A DNA stretch of 64,000 bases, from assembly GCA_027946555.1 (NCBI GenBank), contig JAPEVC010000030.1:62001-126000 (forward strand), in the 5' to 3' direction. The number at the start of each line of letters is the position of its first letter. Positions within the stretch are counted from its first letter, which is position 1. Shown one piece after another: positions 10,431 to 22,471 of the stretch. Made by a program: the position numbers and the translations under genes. The DNA is from Gnomoniopsis sp. IMI 355080 (Eukaryota > Ascomycota > Sordariomycetes > Diaporthales > Gnomoniaceae). Under the pieces are notes generated by a model. It had not been told where the DNA came from. It did not search any database and was given only the letters and a program-made list of their open reading frames with translations.

Positions 10431-12173
10431 ATGGCCGATTATAACAAATGGACCAAAGACGATCTCATAAAACGGGTCAAGCAGCTTGAGGATGAGCTGA
10501 AAAGAGACAATCAAAATTCACAGCCACCCACATCTCCGGAAACCACGGTCTTGGAGCCCCAGAATGGCGATGCAGAAGCCTCTCTGCCGGGCCAGGCAAC
10601 CAAAAAGAAACAAAAGAAAACAAAATCCATGGACCCTTCCAAATATGCAACACGCTTCATAGCCCTGAAATTGGCTTACATTGGCAAGAAGTATAATGGT
10701 TTCGAGTACCAATGCTCCGGACTCATGTCGACCATCGAAGAGGAGCTGTGGAAAGCCCTCGTAAAGGCGTGCCTCATTTTTCCAAACCCGGACAAGCCGA
10801 ATGAGGTGGACTGGAACGTGTGCGAGTATTCAAAGTGTGGAAGGACGGACAGGGGCGTGAGTGCGTTTGGGCAGGTCGTTGCGCTCAGGGTGAGGAGTAA
10901 CAAGCCCGCCAAGAGGAAAGCTGCTTCTCCTGAGCCAACTGCTGGTGACGAAGTCACAGCCACGGGAGAGATAAGCCACGGCGAGAGGAAGGATGTGGTT
11001 ATGACTGAGGCTGGAGGTCAACCACAAGAGGAATCTGACGACACACCTCTCCCTGTCGAGCAGGAGATACCGTATTGCCGTGTCCTCAACCGCATACTCC
11101 CACCAGACATCAAAGTCTACGCGTGGTGTCCCAACCCCCCACCCGACTTCTCAGCACGATTCAGCTGCCGCGAGCGTCAATACCGCTACTTCTTCACTCA
11201 GCCAGCCTTCGCACCACTCCCCAACTTCCTCGACAACACCAACGCCGCCACGATCTCCTCAAAGCCTAAAGACGGCTGGCTCGACATCGACGTCATGCGC
11301 CAAGCCGCAAAACTCTTTGAAGGACTGCACGACTTCCGCAACTTTTGCAAGATTGACCCTAGCAAGCAAATCACCAACTTCCAAAGGCGCATATATGAAG
11401 CAGACATTGTCGAAGTCGACGGTGTCGACAGCGCCATTCCTTATCTCTCCGGCCCCGAGTTCCGTGAACCCACTGTCGCCGCAAGTAATAACGCCGCTTT
11501 CCCAAAGGTCTACTACTTCCACGTCCGCGGCTCTGCCTTCTTATGGCATCAAATTCGCTGCATGGTAGCCGTGCTCTTCCTTGTGGGCCAGGGGCTTGAG
11601 AAGCCCAGCATCGTTTCTGAGTTGCTGGACGCGGTTAAGAACCCCCGCCGGCCGAACTACGTCCTCGCAGACGACGCGCCATTGGTGCTGTGGGATTGTA
11701 TCTTCGGGCGGGAGAACGAGCAAGGCGCAGCTGACGAGGTGGACTGGTTATACGTGGGCGGAAAAGGCGATAGTCCGCTGAATCTGCACGGGAGCAATGG
11801 GCTCGCAGGGGATTTATGGGGTTATTGGCGTGAGAAGAAAATGGATGAGATTCTGGCCAACCGGCTCTTGGACTGGGTCAGCCAGAAGACAGCTATGCAG
11901 GATATTCCGGAAGGTTTTGATGAGGCCGAGATATCTGGCAAGATGGTGAAGGGGTCGAGAGTCTTTGAGGGAGGGACTGGTCCTAAGCTTTCGGGGGCTT
12001 ACGTGCCGGTGCTGAAGAAGGATCTGATGCAAAGCCCTGAGAGCCTGAATGATCGCTATGCGGTGAGGAAGGGATTTAAGAGTGCCGAGGAGATGAGGGC
12101 TGTGGGAAATTGGAGAGAAGCGATCAAGGAGGCGAAGGAGAAAGAGGCGACGATGGACACAGCTGAAGGCTAG
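10431..12173 (+). CDS. DEG1: tRNA pseudouridine(38/39) synthase Deg1/Pus3, 580 aa
   Basis: Converts uridine to pseudouridine at tRNA positions 38 and 39. It is a single exon of the TruA family. The N-terminal helix YNKWTKDDLIKRVKQLE aligns with the equivalent segment of yeast Deg1. The catalytic aspartate is Asp140 in CGRTDRGVSAF. Further family blocks are RYRYFFTQP, FEGLHDFRNFCKID and FLWHQIRCMVAVLF. An inserted acidic/Lys-rich segment sits after the catalytic motif. The start at 10431 has A at -3 and G at +4 and fits the family. An in-frame ATG at 10278 would add 51 residues rich in Arg, Ser and Thr with almost no acidic residues, resembling a mitochondrial presequence, so both starts may be used. 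Confidence 0.93.
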   Translation: MADYNKWTKDDLIKRVKQLEDELKRDNQNSQPPTSPETTVLEPQNGDAEASLPGQATKKKQKKTKSMDPSKYATRFIALKLAYIGKKYNGFEYQCSGLMSTIEEELWKALVKACLIFPNPDKPNEVDWNVCEYSKCGRTDRGVSAFGQVVALRVRSNKPAKRKAASPEPTAGDEVTATGEISHGERKDVVMTEAGGQPQEESDDTPLPVEQEIPYCRVLNRILPPDIKVYAWCPNPPPDFSARFSCRERQYRYFFTQPAFAPLPNFLDNTNAATISSKPKDGWLDIDVMRQAAKLFEGLHDFRNFCKIDPSKQITNFQRRIYEADIVEVDGVDSAIPYLSGPEFREPTVAASNNAAFPKVYYFHVRGSAFLWHQIRCMVAVLFLVGQGLEKPSIVSELLDAVKNPRRPNYVLADDAPLVLWDCIFGRENEQGAADEVDWLYVGGKGDSPLNLHGSNGLAGDLWGYWREKKMDEILANRLLDWVSQKTAMQDIPEGFDEAEISGKMVKGSRVFEGGTGPKLSGAYVPVLKKDLMQSPESLNDRYAVRKGFKSAEEMRAVGNWREAIKEAKEKEATMDTAEG

Positions 12174-13004
12174 AACGTTTCCAGCAACTACAGATCAACA
12201 GCTCAATTGTCTGAGCCATCACACACGAGAACCTCCGGCGAACATGCCAACTTCGCGATTGCCTTGAGGGGCGCAGGAAATCTGTCACAACCTTTAAGTT
12301 TCCACCCCGACAAGTGATCAGACTTCATATGCCAAAACGATGTAACAACAGTCAGCAATCTGCGCTTACAGTGTTGCCTTCACGGACAAAGTGAACAGTC
12401 ATAGATCCAAGCCACATGACCAGGTGGCATACTATATTCGCAAAGCTCATAGTAGCCCCCAGACTGACTTGACTTGGCTTGCCTCGCATCGCCCGGAGGA
12501 TTTAGATTCGATTGACCGAAATCCTTCATCTAGGTAGACGCCGCCTGCAGATCCGCCGCCGGCGTTCTCTTTGAGCTGCCCTGTCAGCACGGGATTTTAC
12601 TCTCTACGCCTGAGTAGGTCAGGTCCCCAATGGAGCTCAAGGTCGATACCGAGACTGCAAAGATATGGAGACCTCCTCACCTACCTGCCCTTAATCGAGT
12701 TATTGCGCAGTTGTCTTCTCGTCATCATGTGCTATCGAGGGATTCTCCCCAAATGCCCGCCGTCGAACCCTGTAAAGAGCGTGGCAGATCTCACTGATGA
12801 GGTCAACACGGGACAAATTCGTCCGCATTAGGATTTGCATCAGCTTACACCAGACCTTTGTGGTCAGGACAGCTCGAGACTCCTAATAAGACCGGCATAT
12901 CTCAACGTTTCCGCCCTGACAACTCTGAGAATTGTGTTAAAAAAATACTTTAGGCCTGCACGCAGCTCTACCCTTCGTTGCAGAGATCTGATCATACAGC
13001 ACTC
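12174..13004. other. intergenic between DEG1 and the hydrolase
   Basis: DEG1 3' UTR and hydrolase promoter. No supported gene. The reading frame of the hydrolase is open for 27 nt upstream of its first ATG, but no ATG occurs there. Confidence 0.55.
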
Positions 13005-14150
13005 ATGGCTGATACCTACCCAGAGCGCACGTTGCGGTTGCTTGCGACATACTGGCACAAGTTACCGCAGGCATATCGGACGCCAATGATTCTCACATCC
13101 TGTGCTGCCCTAATTATTACGCCAATTGCATGGAAGAAACTCACCTACCACCCTGAGCTCCTGCCTCCACCCCCAAAGAACTACCAATACCGCCTCCACC
13201 TAACCGCCAAAGACGGCACGTCGTCCTTGACTCTCCCCGACGGCAGAAGGATTGGATATGCGCAGTACGGTCATCCAAACGGCAAGCCCATTATCTCGCT
13301 ACACGGTATTCTCGGCTCCAGACTGGAGAGTGCGCTCTTTGATGGAGATGCTCAACAACTCGGGGCGCGAATCATTGCCATCGAGCGGCCTGGGATAGCC
13401 TTGAGCTCTCCTGACCCGAGACCACTTGACGAGAGGAGTGTGGTAGACCATGCCGCAGATGTCGAGGCACTAGCCGAACATCTACAGCTTGAGGACTACG
13501 CTGTCTTGGGAACCTCGGGCGGCGGCCCCTACGCGTTGGGATGTGCTTACTCCCTACCGTCATCTCCCTCGAAACCAAACCTCAAAGCTGTGGCAATAGT
13601 GACGGGATTAGGCTTGCCAGACATGAGCCAAGCATGGCCACGGATCGTAGTGTTTCTAAACAGGCATCTCGATCTCCGGTGGCTTATGAGGTGGATATTT
13701 ACCAGCTCCCCGGCATGGCAATTGCAACTCTCGGACGATGAGAGGATGGAGGGCATGCGTCAAGGTTTCGACACGAAGAGAGCCCATCCGGCGGACGTCG
13801 AAACGGCGCGACATGCCGACTACCCGGACTGGATGCGGCTCTTCCTCTGCTCTGCACGCGAAGCGGTGTCGCAGGGCTGGGAGGGCTTCTTGGACGATAG
13901 CGCGATTCTGTCCAAGGACCCGGGCTTCTGTGTGGAGGACATCCGAGCTGACTTGCCAGTGCAGCTGTGGTACGGGACGGACGACACGAATGTGTCGCCC
14001 AGAGCGGGCGAGGAGACCGCGCAGCGGCTTAGACAGGGCGGTAATATGAAGGTGGAGTTGCATATGAAGGAAGGAGAGACACATGGGAGTACGCAGGTCA
14101 AGTATCGGAGGAGAGTACTGGAAGACTTACTAAGGGCTATGAATTCCTAG
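13005..14150 (+). CDS. Membrane-anchored alpha/beta hydrolase, 381 aa
   Basis: Serine hydrolase of the alpha/beta fold; substrate unknown. The start at 13005 (MADTYPERTL) is the first ATG in the frame. A hydrophobic stretch at about residues 29-43 (MILTSCAALIITPIAW) looks like a signal anchor. The core begins at LPDGRRIGYAQYG. The oxyanion region is SLHGILGSR, and the nucleophile is Ser171 in GTSGGG. The acid is probably the Asp in YGTDDTNVSP and the base the His in EGETHGST near the C-terminus, so the triad looks complete. No intron is needed. Similar fungal proteins are annotated only as alpha/beta hydrolases; I would not narrow it to lipase, esterase or epoxide hydrolase. Confidence 0.85.
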   Translation: MADTYPERTLRLLATYWHKLPQAYRTPMILTSCAALIITPIAWKKLTYHPELLPPPPKNYQYRLHLTAKDGTSSLTLPDGRRIGYAQYGHPNGKPIISLHGILGSRLESALFDGDAQQLGARIIAIERPGIALSSPDPRPLDERSVVDHAADVEALAEHLQLEDYAVLGTSGGGPYALGCAYSLPSSPSKPNLKAVAIVTGLGLPDMSQAWPRIVVFLNRHLDLRWLMRWIFTSSPAWQLQLSDDERMEGMRQGFDTKRAHPADVETARHADYPDWMRLFLCSAREAVSQGWEGFLDDSAILSKDPGFCVEDIRADLPVQLWYGTDDTNVSPRAGEETAQRLRQGGNMKVELHMKEGETHGSTQVKYRRRVLEDLLRAMNS

Positions 14151-14636
14151 GTGGCTAGGTTTACTTCAGTCTCGACTTATTTACCACTTATCACAATATC
14201 GCTTCTCTTTCCAAGTAATACAAATGTCACAACACCTTTCAAGAATTGAGTCTTGCATCTTTACTCATAGCACCTGCTCCTAGGCGCGATGTCCGTGTTC
14301 AAGCCTGAGATTGAGTCCAACACTCTGTTTCTCAGCACTCCAATCAATCCGTTCATTTGGCTCGGCATGAGCTAGGTGAGAACCATCAGAATTATTCACA
14401 TAGAAAGGTCGGCAAAAAGGACGAGGCGGAGGGATGAGCATCGACACTACGTACACGGGTGTACAATCAAGCGACATTGTGGCTAAGATCACATAGAAAA
14501 CACCTCACGTCGTATGTACAACAGCACTCAGGAATTTATAGTATTACACCTGATTGCACAGGAAGCCAAGGCCATAGAAGCCACGAGGCAGACCCCCCCC
14601 CCCCCAAACCGGCCCTCAGCCGCTAACTCCAGCCCA
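14151..14636. other. convergent 3' intergenic with poly-C tract
   Basis: Separates the hydrolase (+) from PIG-H (-). It contains a run of 13 C at 14593-14605. No gene seen. Confidence 0.55.
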
Positions 14637-15521
14637 TCATCCATTCGAGCTCTTCTCCTCCCACCGCTTTATACCACCACCCAAGCCCATACCGTCCTGC
14701 GGCTCCCACAAACACCCTCTCACACCCCTCCAGACCCTCTCCACAATAGCCCGGCCAGGCAACAGCCTCGGAAACACGACGACGACATCATCCTCCCCAT
14801 CCACGACAACGACCAAGTAATACCGCACCGCGAAGCCCCGAAACGCTTCATTGATCAATACATCCCGGATCTTCTCCGTCGGGATGAATCGCGTGCCTGC
14901 GCGCCAGCTCGCTAGATATGACCCGCCCGTCGAGCTCGTCTGGATGCCCAGCCCGCGCAGCACCAACAGCGATTCGGTGGTATGGATGCGCAACGTGGTG
15001 AGGTAGAGCAGTGCGAGGCACAAGGGAAAGACCATGGAAGGGGGCAGGGCCGCAGCGAGGGCCGCGAGCGAGTGGCCTGGTCGTGATGCGTGGAATTGGG
15101 CGAGGGCGTAGGGGAGCCAGGCGGGTGTGAGGAGGACGGTGGGACGCGGGGCCGCCGAGTAGTAGTAGGAGTAGTCCGTCACGGCTTGTGGCGCCGGGGT
15201 TGTTGAGCCCGGTATCTCGACGGCAGTTCTGTTGTGTCCGTGAATGTAGGTGGTTGCGATCACGGTAGGCGTTGGGGTCGCTACCCCCGCCGCCGTTGTC
15301 GTCGTCGTCGTCGTCGCGTCAGGGTGGTGAAAGGGCGAGGAGAGAGGCCATGTCGAGTACAGGAGGAGCAGGCCGGCCAGTGCGAGGAGTGTGCGGACGA
15401 GCAGAACAACGCTGAAGAGCAGACGGTTCGAGAAGGTCGGTGCGGGGCAGGTCGTTACTGTGAACTCGGCGGTCGTGGGTGATGGGCGCCGAACTTGGAG
15501 GTGCGCTGCAGTGGTGAGCAT
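14637..15521 (-). CDS. GPI15: GPI-GlcNAc transferase subunit PIG-H/Gpi15, 294 aa
   Basis: Subunit of the ER enzyme that adds GlcNAc to phosphatidylinositol, the first step of GPI-anchor synthesis. The start at 15521 (MLTTAAHLQV) is the only ATG at the head of the open frame; the frame extends further up only through non-ATG codons. Two hydrophobic segments are visible, at about residues 33-60 and 160-180, as expected for the PIG-H hairpin, but they are separated by a long Thr/Ala-rich loop of about 100 residues. The PIG-H domain follows: ESLLVLRGLGIQTSS, then RFIPTEKIRDVLINEAFRG, RYYLVVVVDG and VVFPRLLPGRAIVERVW. The gene is intronless. A short codon-repeat run encodes poly-Thr around 15295-15318. 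Confidence 0.88.
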   Translation of the reverse strand: MLTTAAHLQVRRPSPTTAEFTVTTCPAPTFSNRLLFSVVLLVRTLLALAGLLLLYSTWPLSSPFHHPDATTTTTTTAAGVATPTPTVIATTYIHGHNRTAVEIPGSTTPAPQAVTDYSYYYSAAPRPTVLLTPAWLPYALAQFHASRPGHSLAALAAALPPSMVFPLCLALLYLTTLRIHTTESLLVLRGLGIQTSSTGGSYLASWRAGTRFIPTEKIRDVLINEAFRGFAVRYYLVVVVDGEDDVVVVFPRLLPGRAIVERVWRGVRGCLWEPQDGMGLGGGIKRWEEKSSNG

Positions 15522-17197
15522 CTTGTCTTTGGGTAGCGGTCGCAACTTGGATTGCGCCGGAAGGCAGCTTTGTGTGGAAGCGCTTTGTATGGCTCTGGGA
15601 ATTTTTTATGTGCGCATGTTGAGAGTGTCTGACCAAGTGAATGGCAGTTGAGGACGTTGTGTCGGTGTTGAAAATGGTGTGTTGTGTTGCTGTATTGAGG
15701 AGGACGTTGAAGGTGGACGCGCAGTAGAAGGGCGCGTATAGCAGCTATTGAGGCGAGTGCTGTGGCTGCAGTGGCTGCTGTGGTAGAGGTTATAAGTTTC
15801 TTGTAAGGATTTACTTGTTAACTGTTATGGTTTAACTGGGACGGAGGCTCGCTCAATTCTCATTGGCGCTATTCCATTTCCATCAGAACCCCACCACTGT
15901 GCCCAGCGCGAGCGCTGCAGCGGCCACCCACTCGCTCGGGTAACCAGCGATGCTGCGTGTGGCCCGATGCAACGAAGACGATTCTTGAGGGAGGTTTCAC
16001 TCTGCAAAGGCGTCTTCACTGTAGCGCGGCGTGCTGGATCACACGGTGATGGGCTTGAGGTGGTGCTTTGAGATGGCGACGTCGACTCCTTTTTTGCTGC
16101 AGTTCCTAATCGAGTAATTAACACGGCTTGGGTCAGTCATGCAGAGGTCGTATGTTCGAATGCGATATTTGGCCTTCTTTTTGCGCAGCATGCTAGGCGG
16201 AACACGGCGACCACAATCATTTTTCTATTCTGCTCACAATCACAATTCACACTACAAACACATCAAGGCTGAGGGGAATCACTGTAATTTGCCGCCCAAA
16301 CTAACTTGTTGCTACCTAGGTAATTATAAAATACCATCCCCTACTTCCTCTCCTCTGAAGGACTATTCAATCTTGCGAGAAAAGAAAAAGGTTCAAGAAA
16401 GGAAACACGCTGAATCGACAGCCAAGCACTTTCTCCCAAAAAAAGAAGACGCCGTGAGGCAGCATTTCTCCCACCCGAAATCGTTCGTCGTCATATTTTG
16501 TGTGGTAGTTTTGGGAAAAGGGGGGGGGGTGGATCATTGTAAAAGGGTTTGGCGGTTTTGTTTCCTCCGGGTATTTCATCTGCATCGCCTTTATTGTCCT
16601 CTCTTTTTTGCCACCAAATTGCCCGCTGTCGTCAGTCATGAGTGAAGTTTGTGTGAAAGTGATAGAAATGGGAAGAAGAATACAGAGTTGCCTTCCCATT
16701 CGTCTTTGCCCTTCCCGGCCGCCAGTATTTCATCATTTCGTCAGACCTCTAAGTCGAGGGGGAAAGAAAAGCCACCTTCTGGGTAACCCATTTCATGAGA
16801 AGTTGATTTGCGACAAGAAATGGAGGGAAAAGCATAGGAAGAGAGGCAAAGTACAAAATAGTGATGCCATGCAGATATTGAAATATGGAATGACAGAGAT
16901 ATACAGAAAATTTGTTGCCCTCAGGAAGAAAAGTATTATGCAGAAGCTCAGACAGAACTCTGGTAGAGGTGTGTTTTCTCTGGGAACCACAGCCATTTCT
17001 CCTCCATCGTGATTCCGTCATCGAGTGCTTGGTTTTGGTATCAAATGCGGTGTGAAGACAGGAAAACGCCGGCCGCCATGCAAGAAGCGAATGAACGGAA
17101 TAGATGAATGCAGATACCAGACAAGAAACGCAAGAAAAATCAAAAACAAGAGAATGCAAACAATAAAAAGAAAAACCGTAGGTCAGTCGTCCATCGC
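15522..17197. other. intergenic: PIG-H promoter and 3' region of the propeller gene
   Basis: 1.7 kb with no supported gene. A run of 10 G lies at 16520-16529. AT-rich blocks near 16200-16450 and 16800-17000 look like UTR sequence. Short open frames here lack any recognisable family. Confidence 0.55.
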
Positions 17198-20100
17198 TCA
17201 AATCAGATCTCCCGGACCCATGCCCGTAGGCAAATCCCTCAACGGCCGTCCATCGATGGGGCTCCTCAACTCACGGTTGTGGTAGCTGACTGGTGGGCCC
17301 CTCTCGCCCGCCAGCTGGATGCTCTCGTAGGGCGCCGCAGCACCAGTCTCGACAGGCGACTTGGTCCGGCTGACCACACTCGAGTTATTCCTGCTACGGC
17401 TGGAGCTGCGCAACCGCTCCGTGGCGCGCGAGATGCGGCCCGCAATGCTGTTGTCAACGGAGCTGCGACCACGGTGGTGGCCGCGCGAGGATGGCGGCGC
17501 GGGGGCGGTGAGCACCGGTACGGTCGCTTGCTCGAGCGGAACGACATTGTTGTTGTCATCGTCGTTATCCATGACGATCTCGATCGTTCCCGAGGTTTTG
17601 CCACCATAGACCACGGGTGGCTTGCCTGCGTGCTGAGCGAATGGCAGCGGCGCGGGAGGAGGTGGTGGGGGAACCGCAAGGTGGGCGAGCTCCTTCAACA
17701 TTGGGGGTGGCGGAGGAGGAGGAGGAATCTGCTCGTCATGGCTAGGTCTGCGCGACGACCGGCCAACGACGTTGTCGTCCTTTGCCTCGCCCCGAGTCCA
17801 CTTGTGAGATCCAGAGTCGGGCGTGCTTAGCTTGCGCAACGAGTTTCCCCTTGCAAGCCTACCTAAGCCCTGGCCTCCGTTCTGTAAAGCTTGTGGAGCG
17901 ACGGGCTCCTCAGGTGGTGCAGATACACAGCGCTGGATCATAGGCCGTGAGGGTGGCTGATACACCGTCGAGGGCAGCAACGTGAGAAGACCATTGCCAC
18001 CGCCGCCGTTGGGAGAGGGGTGCTCCTTCTGTGGTGAGTTCTGGCGGGAGGAAGCGGACTGCGGGCTTGCAGCCTGTGCAAAAGTTGTAGGGATTGGTGG
18101 CACAGGCTCATCGGGGCTGATAGCCTTCTGAGTCTCCACAACCAGCCTCAAAGCTCTTGGTGTCGCAGGCAGACCGATCACGGGTCGCGTAGGCTGTTGC
18201 GCGTACATGCTCCGCTTCTCGGGCTCGGCGGTGCGCGAGCGCGGAGGCAGGTTAGCGCTCTTCATAAACGTCGTGGAGGGTAGCTCGTAGTTATCCTGAG
18301 GTGGCGGCGCAGTAGGCGCGCGGGGAATGCTCATGCTAATGGCAGACAAGGAGGGCGACAACTCGTCCGGATGAGGGATCGGGGGCGCCAAGGGTCGTTT
18401 GGCGAGCGACTTGCGCCGCTCCTCGAGCTCGCGGGCTGCAGCCTCTTTCTTGAGCTGGCGCTCGTCCTTCATGGCGCGCAGGTCACCTGCGTGGCTGCTA
18501 GAGTCAAACCGGACGCCGGGTGTGCGCACGCGATGCTCGACTGAGCCGTTGTGCTCATGTCTGCGGCGAGTCTCCGAAACGTCGCGGGGAGGAGCAAGAC
18601 TAGGTGAGGGTTCACGAGACTTGCTGCCGCCGCGGGAACGGGCTGCTTTGTTGCGGAAACGGTTTTGCTCTTCCACGGCCCGCTTGTAATCCTCTTCGTC
18701 CTCGGAGCCGAAAAAGTGCTGAATGCCGCTGGCTGACATGGGAACGGGAGACGAGGGAGACCGAGGGCGTGAGCCTTGGCGGCCGTTACTGCGACCCCGA
18801 GGGGTCTCGGAGGGAAGGCCCCTCTTCTCCAGGCTTGAGTCCCGGCGAGTCCTACTCTTGGAAAGAGCGCGAACAGTGCTAGGCTTGCGGACTGTGCTAG
18901 GAGCTTCATACTCGTCCTCGTATCTAGGCGTGCTCAGATTCAGCAGCTCCTCGGGCGACATCGGGACAGGGGATCTGGGAGATCGCTTTCCACCCTTGGG
19001 CGTGTATCCCCGAGCAGACGTGCGGCCGCGGTCGTCAGATTGGTCTCGGGCACCTCCGTTGCGCGTTCGGCTACTATCGCGGGTCTTGCCACGCCCATCT
19101 CTGCTGTTACCGCGCGAGCGAACCTTGGCGGCCTCGATGCTGCTAATGTAGTCATCCAAACTCTTCTGGCCATGGCCACGGTGGTGTTTGCTAGATGTCG
19201 CAGAGACTGCAGACACGGCTGCAGACGAGACAGCCGCAGAAGTCGAGCTCGCGATCGACCCTGGGCCGCGTCGTCTTGTTGGCCAGTGGAAGCGGGCAGA
19301 TGAAATGGACTGCTCGGGTGAGGTCACGTCACTATTCACAGCGTCGTCGAGAGACTGGAGCTGGAGTTCGAGGCCGTTAGGCATACGCTGGCGAGGCCCG
19401 TTGCGGCTGTTACGGCCACTTGCGAGGAGGGCTGCTTGAGACTCCGGACCAGGAGATGGTGGTGGAGGGTCGCGCCTGCGTGGTGAGTCTCTCATCATCA
19501 TCGGGCTAGCGGTGGCGGCGCGCTGCAATGCCAGACCCATGTTTAGGTTGCGTTCGTCAGCAGACTTCTTAGGAGCATGGCCTTGCTTTGCGGAGGACTC
19601 ATAAGGAGGAGTCAATGACTCAATTCCAGAAGCCTGTTTTGCAGCGAGTCTAGCGGTACCGCGCAGGTTGTTGTCGCTCGGCATCTCTCCAATTGAGGGC
19701 AGACGTCCACGGTTGCCCTGCGGGCGAGCTGTGGTCGGAGTGGTGAATGTGCTCCTGTTAGATGGTCGGAGGAAAGCAGTGGACATGTCCTCACCGCGAG
19801 GAGAGACGGCAGACTCGGCGATTGGGGTAACGCCGGCTGCAATAGGTGTTTGGCCGCCATCGTTGGACGAGAAGAACTTGGACTTGGATGAGCTCTGGTC
19901 GCCAAACGAGGTAATGAGCTTGAGGGCGGATGTCTTGGCGATGCTTCGCTGAGGGCCACGGCTCAGGGCTGGCGGTGATAGTGGTGGGCTCAAGATCTCC
20001 GGAATGCTGGGGCTGGGATTCACAACGGTGTTGATGTTCTGAAAGGTAATCTGCTGTGCCGACGGAGATGTCCAGGGCTCTGACGATTCCTTTTCGGTGC

Positions 20101-22471
20101 AGGCAAAGCTAACATTTTTCGTCAGTAAGAACAATCCTGCCATGTTATAGAGATCGAGACTCACCATCGGATCGCCAGTTGCTGATGCCCGTGCTGAACA
20201 GCCCACTCGCCCCATTTCCTCACAATCTGTGACTGGCGCTCCCATACTGCCGGGAAGAAGATACAAGTCAAGATCAAAGCCTCGAGGAACTTCTTGTGTG
20301 AAATGTACACCTCAATCGCATCAGTCTGATCGCCCATACCGATCATAATCGTTACGGCAGAGTGAACATCGCCACTCTCAAGAAGTTTCTGTACATACGC
20401 TCTGCCCAGCTTATGCTGGGCGGCGGTGCCACCAATGCCACTCAGCGCTAAAAGCATCCAATCCGAGGAAGTCATATTTTCCGAGCTTGTGGCCATGATA
20501 TCGGGATCGATGTCACCAAGCCACTTGGCGAGAAGGATGCGAGTAGGCGCACCCTGCGGATGCCTGCTCATCTCATCGCGCACGAGGTCTTCAGCCTCCT
20601 TGGTCCATCCAAAGATGGTGCAGAGCATCTGACGACGCAGATCATCGGGTGTCAGGCAGCTGTTATCACTCATTGGGGGCCGCTTGTATGGCAAGTCGCT
20701 TAGACGGCTGCGGGTGAATTTGAACAAGTCGATGACCTTGGAGTCATCGGGGCTTCGAGGAATCTCATTCCTAAGGCGAGACGGTCTGTGTCGGCTCCGG
20801 CTGGTTGAGGAGCCCATCGAGATGGAGCTGAGGCTGCTAGTTGAAAATGACGAGCTCTCGCGCTTACCCTTGCCCTGGCCCTGAACTGCGGACGACTGCG
20901 CTGAAGATCCAGTCGAGATGTAGGTATTCTCGGTCAGCCCGCGGGATTGTAGCGAAGTCTGATAGCGGTGGGGTGTTCGTGAACTGGTGGATGACACATC
21001 TGAGGCGCCACTGCGACTCGAAGCCGGGCTTGCTGTACGGTATTGATCCTCATCGGAGGAATGCATCGTCCCTGCTCTCGCAATTCTAGCCATGGGAGGA
21101 ACATGGTCCTCATCGCTCTCAGAGATATCCGCACTGATTTGGATAGAGCCCATTTCAGAGTCAGAAGCCGTCGTGTTTCCTTTTTCTTGTTCCTCGATCG
21201 ACACCGGCGGCGATGGAGGCAGTAGGTTGGCAGGATGCTGTACATTCGCCACCATCACGGCGGGGGCATTTAGGTCGAATTGCTGGACCGTATTGTTTGC
21301 GCCAAGAGTAAAGAGGCTCGCTCCAGGACCATAGACTGCAAGGCCCTTAACATGTTCCAGGCTGGGGATCTTATCGTAAGTGACATGTTTCGTCCGTACA
21401 TCCCAAGACAAAGTCTCGCTTTGGTGCATTCTAGAGTCAGCTCTGATTCATCCCGAAAAAAAGGGATTGGTAAATTGAACTCACGACTCGCAAAACTGAA
21501 TGATTCTTCCATTCTTGGACCATGACATCCAGTTGGCTCCAGCTATGTAATTCTCGGACTTTTTGAGGATTCTCACCACCTTGGCGGGGTCTGCGCTGTT
21601 GTAAGCCTTGGACACACTCCAAACCCTCAAATCGCCGTCATTGGTCTGGACAGCCAGCATGTCTGATTTCTGTCGCGACGAAGACGCATGCCAGTTCAAG
21701 GTGACGATTGGCGAGGGTGCTCTTGAGGTGGTTAGATTATGTAAGATGGTGAACCTTGGCTGCAGCGTCGCGATAAGTAGAGAGCCATTTTGATACCTAT
21801 GCCAATGTTAGCCTTTGTAGCTTATTTCCACCGAGTAGATTACTCAGGGTACCAACCCAATTGCAAAAGTTCGGCAATCTGCTGAAGGTGCTAGCGCTGT
21901 TACTGCGATTTGGTCAATAGTTCGGGCAGAGATATGCTCCGAAGTGGTTGGCTCAAAAAGCATGATATTTCCTTGCGTGTTGCCTAGGAATAATGTCAGC
22001 TATCAAGCCTTGAAAAATTCACGATTCAGATGAGCGTATTGACTCACCAAAGGCAACATTTCCGTTCCTCATCCATGCAGCTGCAGTGAGATGCTCGTAA
22101 GACGCAAAGCGGGCCACCTCCTCTCCGGACATTATGTCCCAGACGATGGCAGTCTGACCTGCATCATAACTGACCACTAATCTTCCTGCACCCAATTCGC
22201 TTTGGGTGTCCACCGCCAGCAATTGGACCTCATCAGAGTGGCGCGTGAATCTCCGTTCTATCGTCAGGGTGTCATGATGACAACACACAACCGAGTTGCC
22301 CTGTGCATAGAGAAACATCGAGGCCGTCGCTGCGGTTGGATCGAAGTACCTTAACATAGACTTGGGTGCCATCTTGAAGTTGTCCATGCCTGATGCATCC
22401 GCTCTCGAGGACAAGGGTGTCGATGCTGAGCGACCCATTGACGGCCGCGAAGAAGTGGCCGTGGCGGACAT
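17198..22471 (-). CDS. Fungal WD40 beta-propeller plus alpha-solenoid protein with long disordered tail, 1679 aa
   Basis: Conserved fungal WD40 protein; I do not know its function. Five exons on the minus strand: 22048-22471, 21857-21983, 21485-21796, 20165-21430 and 17198-20108, summing to 5040 nt in frame. Residues about 30-380 form WD-type blades; examples are AGQTAIVWDIMSG, DGDLRVWSVSKA, ETLSWDVRTK and NNTVQQFDL. A Ser-rich linker follows, then a helical stretch at about 580-710 (FGWTKEAEDLVRDEM, WLGDIDPDIM, WGEWAVQHGHQQLAIRCFAC). The remaining ~970 residues are disordered, Ser/Pro/Arg-rich, with proline runs. Propeller plus solenoid is the architecture of membrane-coat and trafficking scaffolds, so such a role is plausible but only inferred. 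Confidence 0.85.

Noticed and set aside
16139..16170. Possible tRNA T-loop (gttcgaatg)
   Set aside because: The bases on either side do not form a T stem and no other tRNA arm is found nearby.
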